Assembly: GCF_018687935.1 (NCBI RefSeq)
Contig: NZ_CP061308.1
Coordinates: 1,296,048 to 1,360,047, forward strand
Origin: Polynucleobacter sp. JS-JIR-5-A7
Lineage (GTDB): Bacteria > Pseudomonadota > Gammaproteobacteria > Burkholderiales > Burkholderiaceae
Direction: 5' to 3'
Length of the DNA: 64,000 nt
This document shows, one piece after another, positions 45,005 to 54,200 of this stretch. The notes below the pieces were generated by a model. It worked only from the letters and a program-made list of their open reading frames with translations, made no database searches and was not told where the DNA came from. The translations under genes and the position numbers were made by a program. Each line of letters opens with the position of its first letter. Positions within the stretch are counted from its first letter, which is position 1.

Positions 45005-45148
45005 TTACTGATATCTGCGATTAAATACTCGCTTTGTTTCACCCTCATGACGCTTGGTGTTTTTCAACACAGCGCAATAAGACAGAATCATGATCACGGC
45101 CAATGAGATGCCATTAAAGTTGTTCATTAGATTGCTCAATGTTTCCAT
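45005..45148 (-). CDS. Small single-pass membrane protein (47 aa), downstream of umuDC
   Basis: Not recognised. The protein starts METLSNLMNNFNGISLAVIM, has one hydrophobic segment (ISLAVIMILSYCAVL) and a very basic tail (KNTKRHEGETKRVFNRRYQ), suggesting an inner-membrane peptide with its C-terminus in the cytosol. An AAGGAGA sits eight bases upstream of the ATG. It is 120 bases downstream of umuC on the same strand with a weak hairpin between, so it may be partly co-transcribed with the SOS operon or have its own promoter. It is too short for usual gene-length cut-offs. Confidence 0.6.
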   Translation of the reverse strand: METLSNLMNNFNGISLAVIMILSYCAVLKNTKRHEGETKRVFNRRYQ

Positions 45149-45202
45149 TTGTTTTCTCCTTGTTTGCTATTTAATTTGCTGCTATGTATTCAGATTAGTG
45201 GT

Positions 45203-45225
45203 TCAAAAGCTCACGAAATGAGCTA
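45203..45225 (-). terminator. Weak terminator candidate after umuC
   Basis: Minus-strand AGCTCA and TGAGCT pair around TTTCG, followed by TTTTG, about 43 bases after the umuC stop. The short stem suggests partial termination. Confidence 0.4.
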
Positions 45226-45267
45226 GTAATCAATACTTAGTTTTACTGTTGTTTTTCATCTTTTTTC

Positions 45268-46578
45268 TTACCGAGCTACTGGTAATTCATCCCACTGGGT
45301 GGTGTAGTTTGGTGACTTGTTTCCTGAGCGCATTTGCCATACTTGCTTGCTACCGTTTGTACCGGCAGCTGCAGATCTGACTACCGCATTACCAAAACGA
45401 GTATTGATCTGGTCCATAGCTTTCATCAGGTGTGCAGACTTACCTTTACTTTCTATATCTTCAAAGAGGGATTGCTGAATCGTTGGCTTATCGCTAATCA
45501 GATTAAGAATGACGCCCGCCTTCTTGTAGCGAAAGTTCGGCTGATAAATTTGCTGAAGGCCTGCTAGTGCTGCATTGGTTAACGTCAGCGTGTTATCTGT
45601 TGCATCTGATAGTGGAATCGTGACACTTTGATGATGCTGTGGCTCATGTTGCTTAAACGGATTTGTCTGAATAAATACCGTAAGCGCCCCCGTCACGCTG
45701 TCTTGGCTTCTTAACTTCTCTGCTGCCCGCGCTGCATGGGTGGCGACGGATTGGGCCAGCTCTGCCTGACTCGTGACCAACTTACCAAAGCTGCGGGAAG
45801 CAATGATTTGCTGTTTGGCTGGCGCCACTTCTTCTAGCTTGAGACAAGAGACACCTCGCAGTTCATAACAAAGGCGCTCCATCACCACACCAAACTGCTG
45901 ACGCATTGCCTGTGGTGAAGCTTGCAAGAGATCGAACACGCTATGAATATGTTGTGCCTTGAGTTTCTTGGCAATTTGCCTGCCGATACCCCACACCTCA
46001 CCTACCTCAGTCTCACTCATCCACTGATAGAGCTCTTCTTTATTCATGGCATTGACATCACACACACCGGAAAACTGTTTGTGTTTTTTAGCCAAGTGAT
46101 TAGCCAGCTTAGCCAGTGTCTTACTCGCGCCAATCCCAACACATACTGGCAAGCCAGTGGTGTCTTTGACCTGCTGTTTAATCTTTTGACCTAACTCAAT
46201 CGTGTCTTGATATGGTTTTAAGACAGTCTCAATTTGTAAGAAACTCTCATCGATACTGTAAACCTCAAGATGAGGTGTAAAGCTGCGTAATACTTGCACT
46301 ACGCGGTTACTCATATCACCGTATAAAGTGTAATTTGATGAGTAAGCTTGAATGCCATGCTTTTTTGCCAGATCTTGCATCTGAAACCAAGGTGTTCCCG
46401 TCTTTACACCTAAGGCCTTGACTTCGGCACTACGCGCTACCGCGCAACCATCATTGTTTGAGAGCACCACCATCGGCACTTCTTCTAACTTAGGCTGAAA
46501 CACCCGTTCGCAAGAAACATAGAAGTTATTCACATCGACTAAGGCGAATAAGGAGTTTGATGGTGAATAGATACTCAT
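45268..46578 (-). CDS. umuC: Y-family DNA polymerase V catalytic subunit UmuC
   Basis: Error-prone translesion polymerase of 436 residues. Palm motifs [15 protein letters not shown] and YSIDESFLQ provide the catalytic acidic residues; the [18 protein letters not shown] block and a helix-hairpin-helix ([12 protein letters not shown]) follow, and the UmuC-type C-terminal domain is present. It overlaps umuD by four bases (ATGA). Expression should be SOS-controlled through the LexA box upstream of umuD. Closeness to TA genes raises the possibility that it arrived as accessory DNA. Confidence 0.96.
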   Translation of the reverse strand: MSIYSPSNSLFALVDVNNFYVSCERVFQPKLEEVPMVVLSNNDGCAVARSAEVKALGVKTGTPWFQMQDLAKKHGIQAYSSNYTLYGDMSNRVVQVLRSFTPHLEVYSIDESFLQIETVLKPYQDTIELGQKIKQQVKDTTGLPVCVGIGASKTLAKLANHLAKKHKQFSGVCDVNAMNKEELYQWMSETEVGEVWGIGRQIAKKLKAQHIHSVFDLLQASPQAMRQQFGVVMERLCYELRGVSCLKLEEVAPAKQQIIASRSFGKLVTSQAELAQSVATHAARAAEKLRSQDSVTGALTVFIQTNPFKQHEPQHHQSVTIPLSDATDNTLTLTNAALAGLQQIYQPNFRYKKAGVILNLISDKPTIQQSLFEDIESKGKSAHLMKAMDQINTRFGNAVVRSAAAGTNGSKQVWQMRSGNKSPNYTTQWDELPVAR

Positions 46579-47078
46579 TGCTTGCTCCCTTTGCTATATC
46601 TTGTGCTGGCATTGCTGTATTTACGGACGACGCCAACGACGACACCCCAGATTTGCAACTCACTACCTTCACTAAAGGTGATAGGTTGATAGTTGGGGTT
46701 TTCAGGTTGTAGCTCAATGCGGCCACGTAATTGATAGAGGCGCTTGATGGTGTATTCACCATCTACCACTGCTACCACGATGTCTTTGTGTTTTGGTTTG
46801 AGGGCTTTATCCACAACTACCTTATCGCCATCGCAAATCCCCGCGCCCAGCATCGAATCCCCCTTCACAGTGAACATGAAGGTGGCTGGTTTGTTTTGTA
46901 CTAGGTAATGATTGAGATCTAAGCCATCCTCAGCGTAATCTGCCGCTGGACTGGGGAACCCAGCAGAAATCCGATGACTCAGGAGCTTGAACTCATAGGC
47001 GGCAAAATGACCAGCTAAGGCTTGTGGGGCCTGGCTAAGGGTTACTTTTGGGGAGGTCATTTGTTGCGTCATAGTCAT
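46575..47078 (-). CDS. umuD: SOS mutagenesis protein UmuD (LexA-like autopeptidase)
   Basis: S24 autopeptidase of 167 residues that becomes UmuD' and joins UmuC in polymerase V. Nucleophile Ser75 (KGDSMLGAG) and general base Lys112 (YTIKRL) are 37 apart, as in E. coli (60 and 97), and the cleavage site Ala39-Gly40 ([12 protein letters not shown]) is 35 before the Ser, also as in E. coli. The N-terminal arm is about 15 residues longer than the E. coli protein. An ATG at 47060 is an alternative start. No clear ribosome-binding site precedes either. Confidence 0.95.
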   Translation of the reverse strand: MTMTQQMTSPKVTLSQAPQALAGHFAAYEFKLLSHRISAGFPSPAADYAEDGLDLNHYLVQNKPATFMFTVKGDSMLGAGICDGDKVVVDKALKPKHKDIVVAVVDGEYTIKRLYQLRGRIELQPENPNYQPITFSEGSELQIWGVVVGVVRKYSNASTRYSKGSKQ

Positions 47079-47083
47079 TAATA

Positions 47084-47103
47084 TACTGTATGTTTATACA
47101 GTA
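47084..47103. promoter_or_regulatory. LexA (SOS) box of umuDC
   Basis: CTGTATGTTTATACAG is flanked by TA on the left and TA on the right, matching the extended E. coli LexA consensus (TACTG, eight central bases, CAGTA) almost throughout. It lies 6-25 bases upstream of the umuD ATG at 47078, a distance that implies either a very short leader or the downstream start at 47060. Confidence 0.9.
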
Positions 47104-47283
47104 TATGTAAAAACCGTAAAAATGAGGTCGTTTTTGTTGTTTTGGGGCTATGGGCGCCATTTCACCCCTCTTTTTATGGGCATACCCGAGTTCACCCTAA
47201 GGAAACTTGGGGACAAGCGATTGCATAATGGCTCTAGAAGTTACTGCTGAAGTAGCTTATATAAAAAGAACAGTAGGAGACAC

Positions 47284-48351
47284 ATGAAGACGTACAAAAT
47301 TGCATCCATTCCAGGCGATGGAATTGGCAAAGAAGTTATTCCTGAATGCGAAAAGGTTTTAAACGCTTTAAGCAAAAAACATCCTGAAGTCGCTTTTGAA
47401 TTTGAGCACTTCGATTGGGGTGGTGACTACTACCGTAAGCACGGCATCATGATGCCCGAGGATGGTCTTGATCCTTTACGCTCCAAAGATGCCATCTTGT
47501 TTGGCTCAGCTGGCGACCCAAAGATTCCGGATCACATTACGCTGTGGGGATTGCGTTTAAAAATTTGCCAAGGCTTTGATCAATATGCGAACGTGCGCCC
47601 TACTCGCATTCTGCCTGGTATTGAAACTCCGCTACGCAATTGCAAACCGGATCAACTCGATTGGGTGATCGTGCGTGAGAACTCCGAAGGCGAATACTCT
47701 GGCTTAGGTGGCAGAGCACACCAAGGCCATCCGATTGAAGTGGCTTCCGATATGAGCATCCTCACCCGTGTTGGAGTTGAGCGTGTGCAACGTTATGCTT
47801 TTAAGTTAGCCCAGTCACGCCCTCGCAAGCATCTCACGGTGATTACTAAATCGAATGCGCAGCGCCACGGCATGGTGATGTGGGATGAGATCGCTAATAT
47901 CGTGGCTAAAGATTTTCCAGACGTCACTTGGGATAAAGAATTAGTCGACGCTGCTACCGCACGCATGGTCAATCGCCCTGAGTCTTTAGACACCATTGTG
48001 GCGACTAACCTGCATGCTGATGTACTCAGTGACTTAGCTGCTGCACTTGCAGGCAGCTTAGGCATTGCACCCACCGGCAATATTGATCCAGAGCGTCGCT
48101 ACCCTTCAATGTTTGAACCGATTCATGGTTCTGCCTTTGACATCATGGGTAAAGGTCTTGCTAATCCCATTGGCACCTTCTGGTCTGCCGTGATGATGCT
48201 CGACTTCTTGGGTGAAAAAACTTTAGGCGCCAAGTTAATGGCCGCCATTGAAAAGGTGACCGCCAATCCAAAGTTACATACTCGTGATTTAGGTGGCACC
48301 GCCATGATGAGTGATGTGACGAATGCTGTTATCGAGGAGATCTCTAAATGA
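47284..48351 (+). CDS. Tartrate/D-malate dehydrogenase-like beta-decarboxylating dehydrogenase
   Basis: NAD-dependent enzyme of the isopropylmalate/isocitrate dehydrogenase superfamily, 355 residues. Seen are SIPGDGIGKEVIPE, the substrate region RLKICQGFDQYANVRPTR, VRENSEGEYSG, the metal-binding DVLSDLAAAL and EPIHGSAFDIMGKG. The N-terminal and substrate blocks fit the tartrate dehydrogenase/decarboxylase (TtuC) and D-malate branch; LeuB or Icd are less likely. AGGAGA precedes the ATG by five bases. It overlaps Bug receptor 8 by four bases, which points to tartrate, malate or a close relative as the shared substrate. Confidence 0.9.
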   Translation: MKTYKIASIPGDGIGKEVIPECEKVLNALSKKHPEVAFEFEHFDWGGDYYRKHGIMMPEDGLDPLRSKDAILFGSAGDPKIPDHITLWGLRLKICQGFDQYANVRPTRILPGIETPLRNCKPDQLDWVIVRENSEGEYSGLGGRAHQGHPIEVASDMSILTRVGVERVQRYAFKLAQSRPRKHLTVITKSNAQRHGMVMWDEIANIVAKDFPDVTWDKELVDAATARMVNRPESLDTIVATNLHADVLSDLAAALAGSLGIAPTGNIDPERRYPSMFEPIHGSAFDIMGKGLANPIGTFWSAVMMLDFLGEKTLGAKLMAAIEKVTANPKLHTRDLGGTAMMSDVTNAVIEEISK

Positions 48352-49298
48352 AGTTGATTAAATTCATGAGTGCTTGTTTTATTTCGCTTGGATTGCTGTC
48401 GGGAGCAGGCGCCCAACCCTTCCCAGACAAAACGATTCAGTACATCATTCCCTTCCCACCTGCTGGGGAGTCTGACTTAGTAGCACGCTACCAAGCTGAA
48501 ATCTCTGCCAAAAAATTTAAGCAGCCGATGGTGGTGATTAACCGTGCTGGTGCTGGTGGCGCTCTAGTATGGAGTGCTCTGAATACTTATCCTGCTGACG
48601 GCACTACGGTAGTGGGTGTCAATATTCCCCATACGATCTTGCAACCTCTACAAGAAGGTATTCAGTACAAGACCGAAGATATTAATGCTATCTACTACTA
48701 TCACTTCACGCCCGATGCCTTAATGGTTTCTGCAGATAGTCCCTACAAAACTTATCAAGAATTTATTGCGGCAGCTAAAAAAGAGCCGGGCAAGATGTCT
48801 TTAGCAGGCTCAGCCCAGTTCTCAGCGAACCACATGGCAGTGGAGCGTTTGAACAAACTGGCGGGTGTCAAAATCAATTACGTTCCTTTTAAAGGTACCG
48901 GTGATTTGATTACCGCTTTAATTGGGATGCACGTCGATGGCGCGATGGGTTACCTGCCATTAGCGATTCAGCAAAAAGGCAAAGTACGTACTCTTGCGAT
49001 CGCCACTGAAAAACGCAACCCTGCGCTACCAGATGTGCCTACCTTTAAAGAACTGGGTCTGAACTGGGTTGACGGTGCTTATCGCGGCGTTGCTTTGCCA
49101 AAAGCCACGCCACTCGTCTTACAGCAAAAGATGTCTGACTACTTTGCGCAACTCAATGCCGATCCTGAGACCAAAAAGAAACTGGAAGAGTCTGGATTTG
49201 TATTGGTAGATGTACCGTTAGCCAAGATGCCTGCTTTCATAAAAGAGAAAACGGCTCAAGCTATGGAAGATGCTAAGAACGCAGGCATGATTAAGTAA
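48348..49298 (+). CDS. TTT (Bug/TctC) receptor 8, coupled to the tartrate-dehydrogenase-like gene
   Basis: Periplasmic receptor of 316 residues, signal peptide ending SGAGAQ, then KTIQYIIPFPPAGESDLVAR, NRAGAGGALVWSAL and GVALPKATPLVLQQ. The ligand loop reads PPAGESD. The start overlaps the dehydrogenase stop as ATGA, the tightest enzyme-receptor coupling in the window. A hydroxy-dicarboxylate ligand is inferred from the enzyme. Confidence 0.93.
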   Translation: MKLIKFMSACFISLGLLSGAGAQPFPDKTIQYIIPFPPAGESDLVARYQAEISAKKFKQPMVVINRAGAGGALVWSALNTYPADGTTVVGVNIPHTILQPLQEGIQYKTEDINAIYYYHFTPDALMVSADSPYKTYQEFIAAAKKEPGKMSLAGSAQFSANHMAVERLNKLAGVKINYVPFKGTGDLITALIGMHVDGAMGYLPLAIQQKGKVRTLAIATEKRNPALPDVPTFKELGLNWVDGAYRGVALPKATPLVLQQKMSDYFAQLNADPETKKKLEESGFVLVDVPLAKMPAFIKEKTAQAMEDAKNAGMIK

Positions 49299-49332
49299 GC
49301 CTTGTTAGATATTGATTGCTGTTGCTTCTAAT

Positions 49333-49363
49333 AAAAAACCACCGAGATTCGGTGGTTTTTTAT
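49333..49363. terminator. Bidirectional intrinsic terminator
   Basis: AAAAAA, an eight-base-pair stem ACCACCGA/TCGGTGGT with a three-base loop, then TTTTTTATT. It serves the receptor 8 transcript (35 bases after the stop) and the convergent TPR gene. Confidence 0.93.
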
Positions 49364-49393
49364 TAGGCGCTTACTATTGTCATACTCCCATAA

Positions 49394-50215
49394 TCAGACA
49401 TCACTCATAAAGTCGCCACCACCGTCATCCCACGAACTAGAACCTCCATCATCCCAAGAGCTGGCGTCATTCACACCAAAGTTAGGATCTAAAGATGCGG
49501 GGCCACCAACTTGAGTAAGGTTCGGATTCGAGTTTGCACTGGAATGGCCGCCATCGTGACCGCCCATGAGATTGTTTGCTAAGGCTTGACCAGCAACCAT
49601 GCCAGCACCTAAAGCAGCGCCAGTAGCCAAGCTACCCATCAAGCCACTTCCCATGCCACCTGCAGCTGGAGCTCCAGGGTAGCCAGGACCACCTGGATAA
49701 CCAGCAGGAGGACCACCTGGAGTGCCAGGGTAACCAGCGCTAGGTGCGTTGTAGACCTGCACAGCCTCAGCCTTACGACGTCTCATCACAATAATGATGC
49801 CTACTACCAAGATCGCAATCAAACCCCAAAAGATTGGATTGCTAAAAATTGAGCCTTGAGCAGCGGCAGAGCCTGCTGCACCACTAGCGAGTTGCACTTG
49901 GAGTTTTTGTACAGACTCCGGTTGAGCAAATGGCAATCCTGGCGCAAGATTTTCTGCTTTGACAAAGTGATTGCGTGCGGCATCGAGCTTACCTTCTTTG
50001 AGATAAAGCTCAGCAGCTACATAGTGCGCTTTGGCACTATTAGGATGGTTCTGCAAAACCTCTTTCATCATGGCATCGGCTTTAGCCAACTGCCCAGATT
50101 GCACAGCTTGATATATCTCTGGCAAAGATGCCTCAGCGAATACGGGATTGCTAGCAAGCAATACCGCAGCGGCAAATAAACCAGCAAGTACATTAATTAG
50201 ATTACGCATTTTCAT
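49394..50215 (-). CDS. Exported TPR protein with one membrane helix and Gly/Pro-rich tail
   Basis: Protein of 273 residues. A signal peptide (ASNPVFAEA) leads to about two TPR units (PNSAKAHYVAAELYLKEGKLDAARNHFVKAENLAPG), a membrane helix near residues 130-150 (FWGLIAILVVGIIIVM) followed by basic RRRKAE, then a low-complexity Gly/Pro/Tyr tail, a glycine-zipper-like stretch (GLMGSLATGAALGAGM) and a terminal repeat SSWDDGGSSSWDDGGGDF. The TPR should be periplasmic and the tail cytosolic. Function unknown. Confidence 0.82.
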   Translation of the reverse strand: MKMRNLINVLAGLFAAAVLLASNPVFAEASLPEIYQAVQSGQLAKADAMMKEVLQNHPNSAKAHYVAAELYLKEGKLDAARNHFVKAENLAPGLPFAQPESVQKLQVQLASGAAGSAAAQGSIFSNPIFWGLIAILVVGIIIVMRRRKAEAVQVYNAPSAGYPGTPGGPPAGYPGGPGYPGAPAAGGMGSGLMGSLATGAALGAGMVAGQALANNLMGGHDGGHSSANSNPNLTQVGGPASLDPNFGVNDASSWDDGGSSSWDDGGGDFMSDV

Positions 50216-50358
50216 GATGACTCCTTATAGGATGTTTCTTGCGAATTTCATTATCCCTAGTTTCGGGATTTTTGCTATTCCCCTCCTATATGGGGGCTTT
50301 TGGGTGTAATTCAAGATGCATAACCCTTTCATTTTCAAGTGCTTTCCTGATACAATGT

Positions 50359-50372
50359 TAACAAATTTGTTA
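50359..50372 (+). promoter_or_regulatory. Palindromic operator of the 50-kb TA operon
   Basis: TAACAAATTTGTTA is a perfect 14-bp palindrome ending 11 bases before the toxin ATG, directly after a -10-like TACAAT. It is the expected position for autoregulation by the XRE antitoxin. Confidence 0.6.
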
Positions 50373-50383
50373 TCATCAGTGCG

Positions 50384-50707
50384 ATGACATATTCCATTAT
50401 TTATATCAGTCAGGAGGTTCAAGAAGACATCATGGATCTACCCTGCACACTAAAAGCACGCTACATTTGCTTAACTGAACGAATGATCGAATATGGGCCT
50501 AATTTGGGTTTACCGCACACCAATGCATTTGGTGGCGGCTTATTTGAATTGCGACTAAAAGGAGCCGAAGGCATTGCAAGGGTTTTTTTCTGCACGCTCA
50601 TTAAACGAGAGATTGTGATGCTGCATAGCTTCATTAAAAAGACTCAAAAGACGCCGGAGACTGAAATAAAAATTGCTAAGCAGCGCATGAAGGAGTTGAA
50701 TAAATGA
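50384..50707 (+). CDS. RelE/HigB-like toxin (Gp49-like)
   Basis: Protein of 107 residues. It shares with the 44-kb toxin the blocks GLPHTNAFGGGLFELRLKG, GIARVFFCTLIKREIVMLHSFIKKTQKTP and a basic helix at the end (KIAKQRMKEL), as expected of a Gp49-like mRNA interferase. It is preceded by the palindrome and overlaps the antitoxin start by four bases (ATGA). Confidence 0.9.
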   Translation: MTYSIIYISQEVQEDIMDLPCTLKARYICLTERMIEYGPNLGLPHTNAFGGGLFELRLKGAEGIARVFFCTLIKREIVMLHSFIKKTQKTPETEIKIAKQRMKELNK

Positions 50708-51012
50708 CAATCAAAAAAACTAAACTCTTAAGCCATAAACAAATGGTTAGCAAGATGCTAAAGGATCCTGCTATCAAAGCAGCGGTTGCTAAACTGAATC
50801 GCGAAGAATTTGCGATTCTAGATGAGATACTCGCCGCCAGAAAAAAAGCGGGGCTCTCCCAAGCAGAAATTGCTAAACGCATGGGAACTCAAGCCCCTGC
50901 AATTGCAAGATTAGAAAGCTCATTGGCTAGTGGCAAACACTCCCCAAGTCTAAATACCCTCAGGAAGTATGCGGCTGCTCTAGGTAAAAGAATTGAACTT
51001 CATTTGGTGTAA
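50704..51012 (+). CDS. XRE-family antitoxin
   Basis: Protein of 102 residues with a classical helix-turn-helix (LSQAEIAKRMGTQAPAIARLES) and the C-terminal SPSLNTLRKYAAALGKRIELHLV typical of antitoxins to Gp49-like toxins. The N-terminal helix (KMLKDPAIKAAVAKLNREEF) probably contacts the toxin. A further small gene starts 14 bases downstream. Confidence 0.92.
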   Translation: MTIKKTKLLSHKQMVSKMLKDPAIKAAVAKLNREEFAILDEILAARKKAGLSQAEIAKRMGTQAPAIARLESSLASGKHSPSLNTLRKYAAALGKRIELHLV

Positions 51013-51025
51013 TCTTCAAGGCAAT

Positions 51026-51160
51026 ATGAAGAAGAAAATTATTAGGCACAGCGCAGAAGAGGATGAGGTAATTACAAAGGCGGCTATGTCTGATCCAGAC
51101 CCTCTTCCCCTCGCAGAAGAAGAGTGGAATGAAATCAAACACAGAACAATTCATGGTTGA
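51026..51160 (+). CDS. Small protein (44 aa) resembling BrnA/CopG-type antitoxins, third gene of the TA operon
   Basis: The protein begins MKKKIIRHSAEEDEVITKAA and contains MSDPDPLPLAEEEW, close to the DPDxPPLTEEEW pattern of small CopG/BrnA-like antitoxins. It ends soon after that motif, shorter than a full ribbon-helix-helix antitoxin. AAGG lies six bases before the ATG, and it starts 14 bases after the XRE antitoxin. It could be a truncated orphan antitoxin or a real third component. No BrnT-like toxin follows. Confidence 0.5.
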   Translation: MKKKIIRHSAEEDEVITKAAMSDPDPLPLAEEEWNEIKHRTIHG

Positions 51161-51206
51161 GGAATACCTCTGGGGCGTAGCTCTGAAAAAAAGAGTGCGA
51201 AAAGCT

Positions 51207-54200
51207 TTAAAGCTCCTTGATCTCACCCAAGGAAGATATTAAATAAGCCTTATTAGGCTTGTCCTTGCGGATACGACTTAACTCAGCCCGGTAGTTTTGG
51301 AGTTGCTCGCGATATTTTTCATACTTCTCAGTTCCTACTGCTGGAATGGTGAGCTTGTAATCGATGATGGCGATGTAGTCATCTAACTCAATCAAGCGAT
51401 CCATGCGATAGCTCTTACCTTCTTTACTTGCAATATCTAACTCATTCCATGCGGCAATCCATTGACCTGAGGTTAGATACTTGCTGAGCTCTGGCGCTTC
51501 CAATACTGTCTGGGCGCGCTCGATCACTTTCAGGGCATGGGCTTCATCTACACCAAGCCAATTTATCACCTCTTGCTCGCTTGGCATCTGTGTTGCTTGT
51601 GCTTTAGTCGAGTCGGCAGTGACAAACTCCAGCAGTTTATGAAAATGTGTACCTTCCTCTAAGATCTCTGGATCAGGTTCTGATGTTTGCTCACCTGCAC
51701 CAGCAAATACTTCTACCGTGATGCCATCCTGAATATCACGAAGCAATTGAGCATGACTTTCTTGGGCCGGATTCCACTCCAAGACAAAATCTTCAACGGC
51801 ACTTTCTGGAGCGCTCTTTGGTTTAACTGTTACATCTTTAGGCTTATCAACCCGATCCTGGTTAACTTGATAAATCGTTAACTCAGCACTATTGGCCTTG
51901 CCATACCAAGACGTTTTATCTAAACCATCGGGATTATTCTTAGTGGGTTTCTGGGCATCGCCACTAATCCATAAACCTTGGCGAGCACGGGTCATCGCCA
52001 CATAAAGTAAGTTCCAGTTTTCATTTTCGCCAATACGCTTTTCTTCTTCGTTGATCTCAGCGCGAGGGCTAGTTAATGTTTTGGAAGTAAAGAGGGATAG
52101 ATGGGAAGGACTCTCTTCTTCTGGCGCCCAATCAATCAATACCCCGCTGTAGTCCACATTAGTATCGGTGTTATTGGTATCTAACATGATCACAAAAGGA
52201 GATTCCAATCCTTTTGCTCCATGAATCGTCATCAAGCGCACACGCTTATGGCGATCTTCTTCTGACATCTCACTTTCTTCATCAATGTCGACTAAATTGT
52301 CATCACTTGCCGCATCAACATCACCCTCATCAGGTGTTTCATCATCATCGCCACGACGCTTGGCATTAATTTCTTGAATAAAACGACTCAGGCTTGGGTA
52401 TTGACCGCCATCTTGATTCAGCGCCACTTCCAAAAAGGCATCTAAGTTTGCCAATACCTGTGGACGATCAAGATCCTGACAGACGGCGGCGTATTTGAGG
52501 CGCACATCACCCTCTTGGTAAATACGATCTAATAAGTCATGCACTGGTAGACGCTCACCGAGTAAATGCCAGTGCTGGAGATAACGCGCTGCAAACTGTA
52601 ATTTTGCATCCTGACTATCTTGCAGAGCATCCCACCAGGAACGATATTGACCTGATGTCATGGCAACGGCCAACTGCTGCATTTGCTTTTCAGTAAAGCC
52701 AAAGATAGGACAGCGCAATACTTGGGCTAATGGCAAATCATGACGCGGGGTCACTAGCACAGTTAATAAAGCAATCAGGTCATCGATCTCAAGTGTATTT
52801 AACAAACCACCTAAGCGCGAGCTCTCATACGCAAGGTCTGCTTCACGCAGCGCCCGCTCATATTGAGGTAAAAACTTACGGCGCTTGACCAATAAGAGGA
52901 AATCACTTGCTCTTGCCTCTCTCCAAAACTCTTTACCCCCCTCTTTGTCTACCACTTTACGGGTGGCGATAATTTCTTTAATGAGACGAGCAACCAATGC
53001 ACCTTCTTGTTGACGCTGAACCACTGCAACCGTCTCGCTAGAGTCTGCAATCGCTTTATCAAAAGCACTGCCCTCTCGTACTGCTTCAACTTTTTCTGCA
53101 TAGGGTATTAAAGGAAGTAAATAAATCTCACCCTCTTTGGCATAAGTCTCTGTGGGCTGATGGTCTGTTGGGCTAGACCACAGAGTTTCTTGTTTGGTAT
53201 ATGGATATTCTGGGGGAATCTGCTCACTCTGGAAGATCATATTGACCGCTGTATTAATTTGATCTGCATTACGACGTGTTTTATCTTGCTCTATGTAAGC
53301 TGCGCCTAAGTTTTGATGCAAAAACGCTCTTGCACTCACAAATAATCTTGGGTCCGCACGACGAAAACGATAAATCGATTGCTTAGGGTCGCCCACAATA
53401 AACACTTTAGGCTTCTCATCACCTTCGCTATAGCCTGCTAACCATGCTCGCAAAATTTGCCATTGCAATGGGTTGGTATCCTGAAACTCATCCACTAGGA
53501 TTTGTTTATATTTAGCATCTAAGCGTGACTGTAGATAAGCAGCGTTAGCGGAATCATCCATTAGCATGCTCACGCCAATCTCTAAGTCATCGAAGTCACG
53601 CACGCGCATATTTTCTTTTGCAGCATTAGCGTGCGCCATCATCGATTGATTGAGCGCAAACCAGGCCTCGTTCATGGCAAAGACATCCTGCTCTGCCTGC
53701 CAGAGGAGATATTCCTCAAAAGTGTGACCCCAAGACTGCTTAAAGCTGATGTGTTCACTAACTCGGTCGGACATCCCTTCATTATTTAAAAAGGTTTGTA
53801 ATGCGCTCAAAGCGCTATCGTTGCCTGCTCGGTACTTTACTGGCTCTTTTGTTAAGAAGACACTTTGCAGGGTGGCAGCAATATCCATCACATTGCCACC
53901 ACGCTGCTTACATACAATGGCCGGCAATAGATTGGGCAGTAGTTTTTGATCATTTGCACTGCTATTCCTCAGGCAATGCGCTAAAAACTCCAGATCAGCT
54001 AATGCGCTTGGCGCATCCCACTGCGCAATTAATGGGTTAGGTAAATTGAGTTTGGGTAGCGTTTGCTTTAAACGCTCTATTGAACTATTACCGGTTTGTT
54101 TGCAATCCTTCGCAAAAAAAGTCCATGCTCCCCTCTGTTTAAAGAGGCTACTTCTTCCCATTAAAAGCTTTTGTGTCTCGTGTGAGCCAAGATGGTTCAG

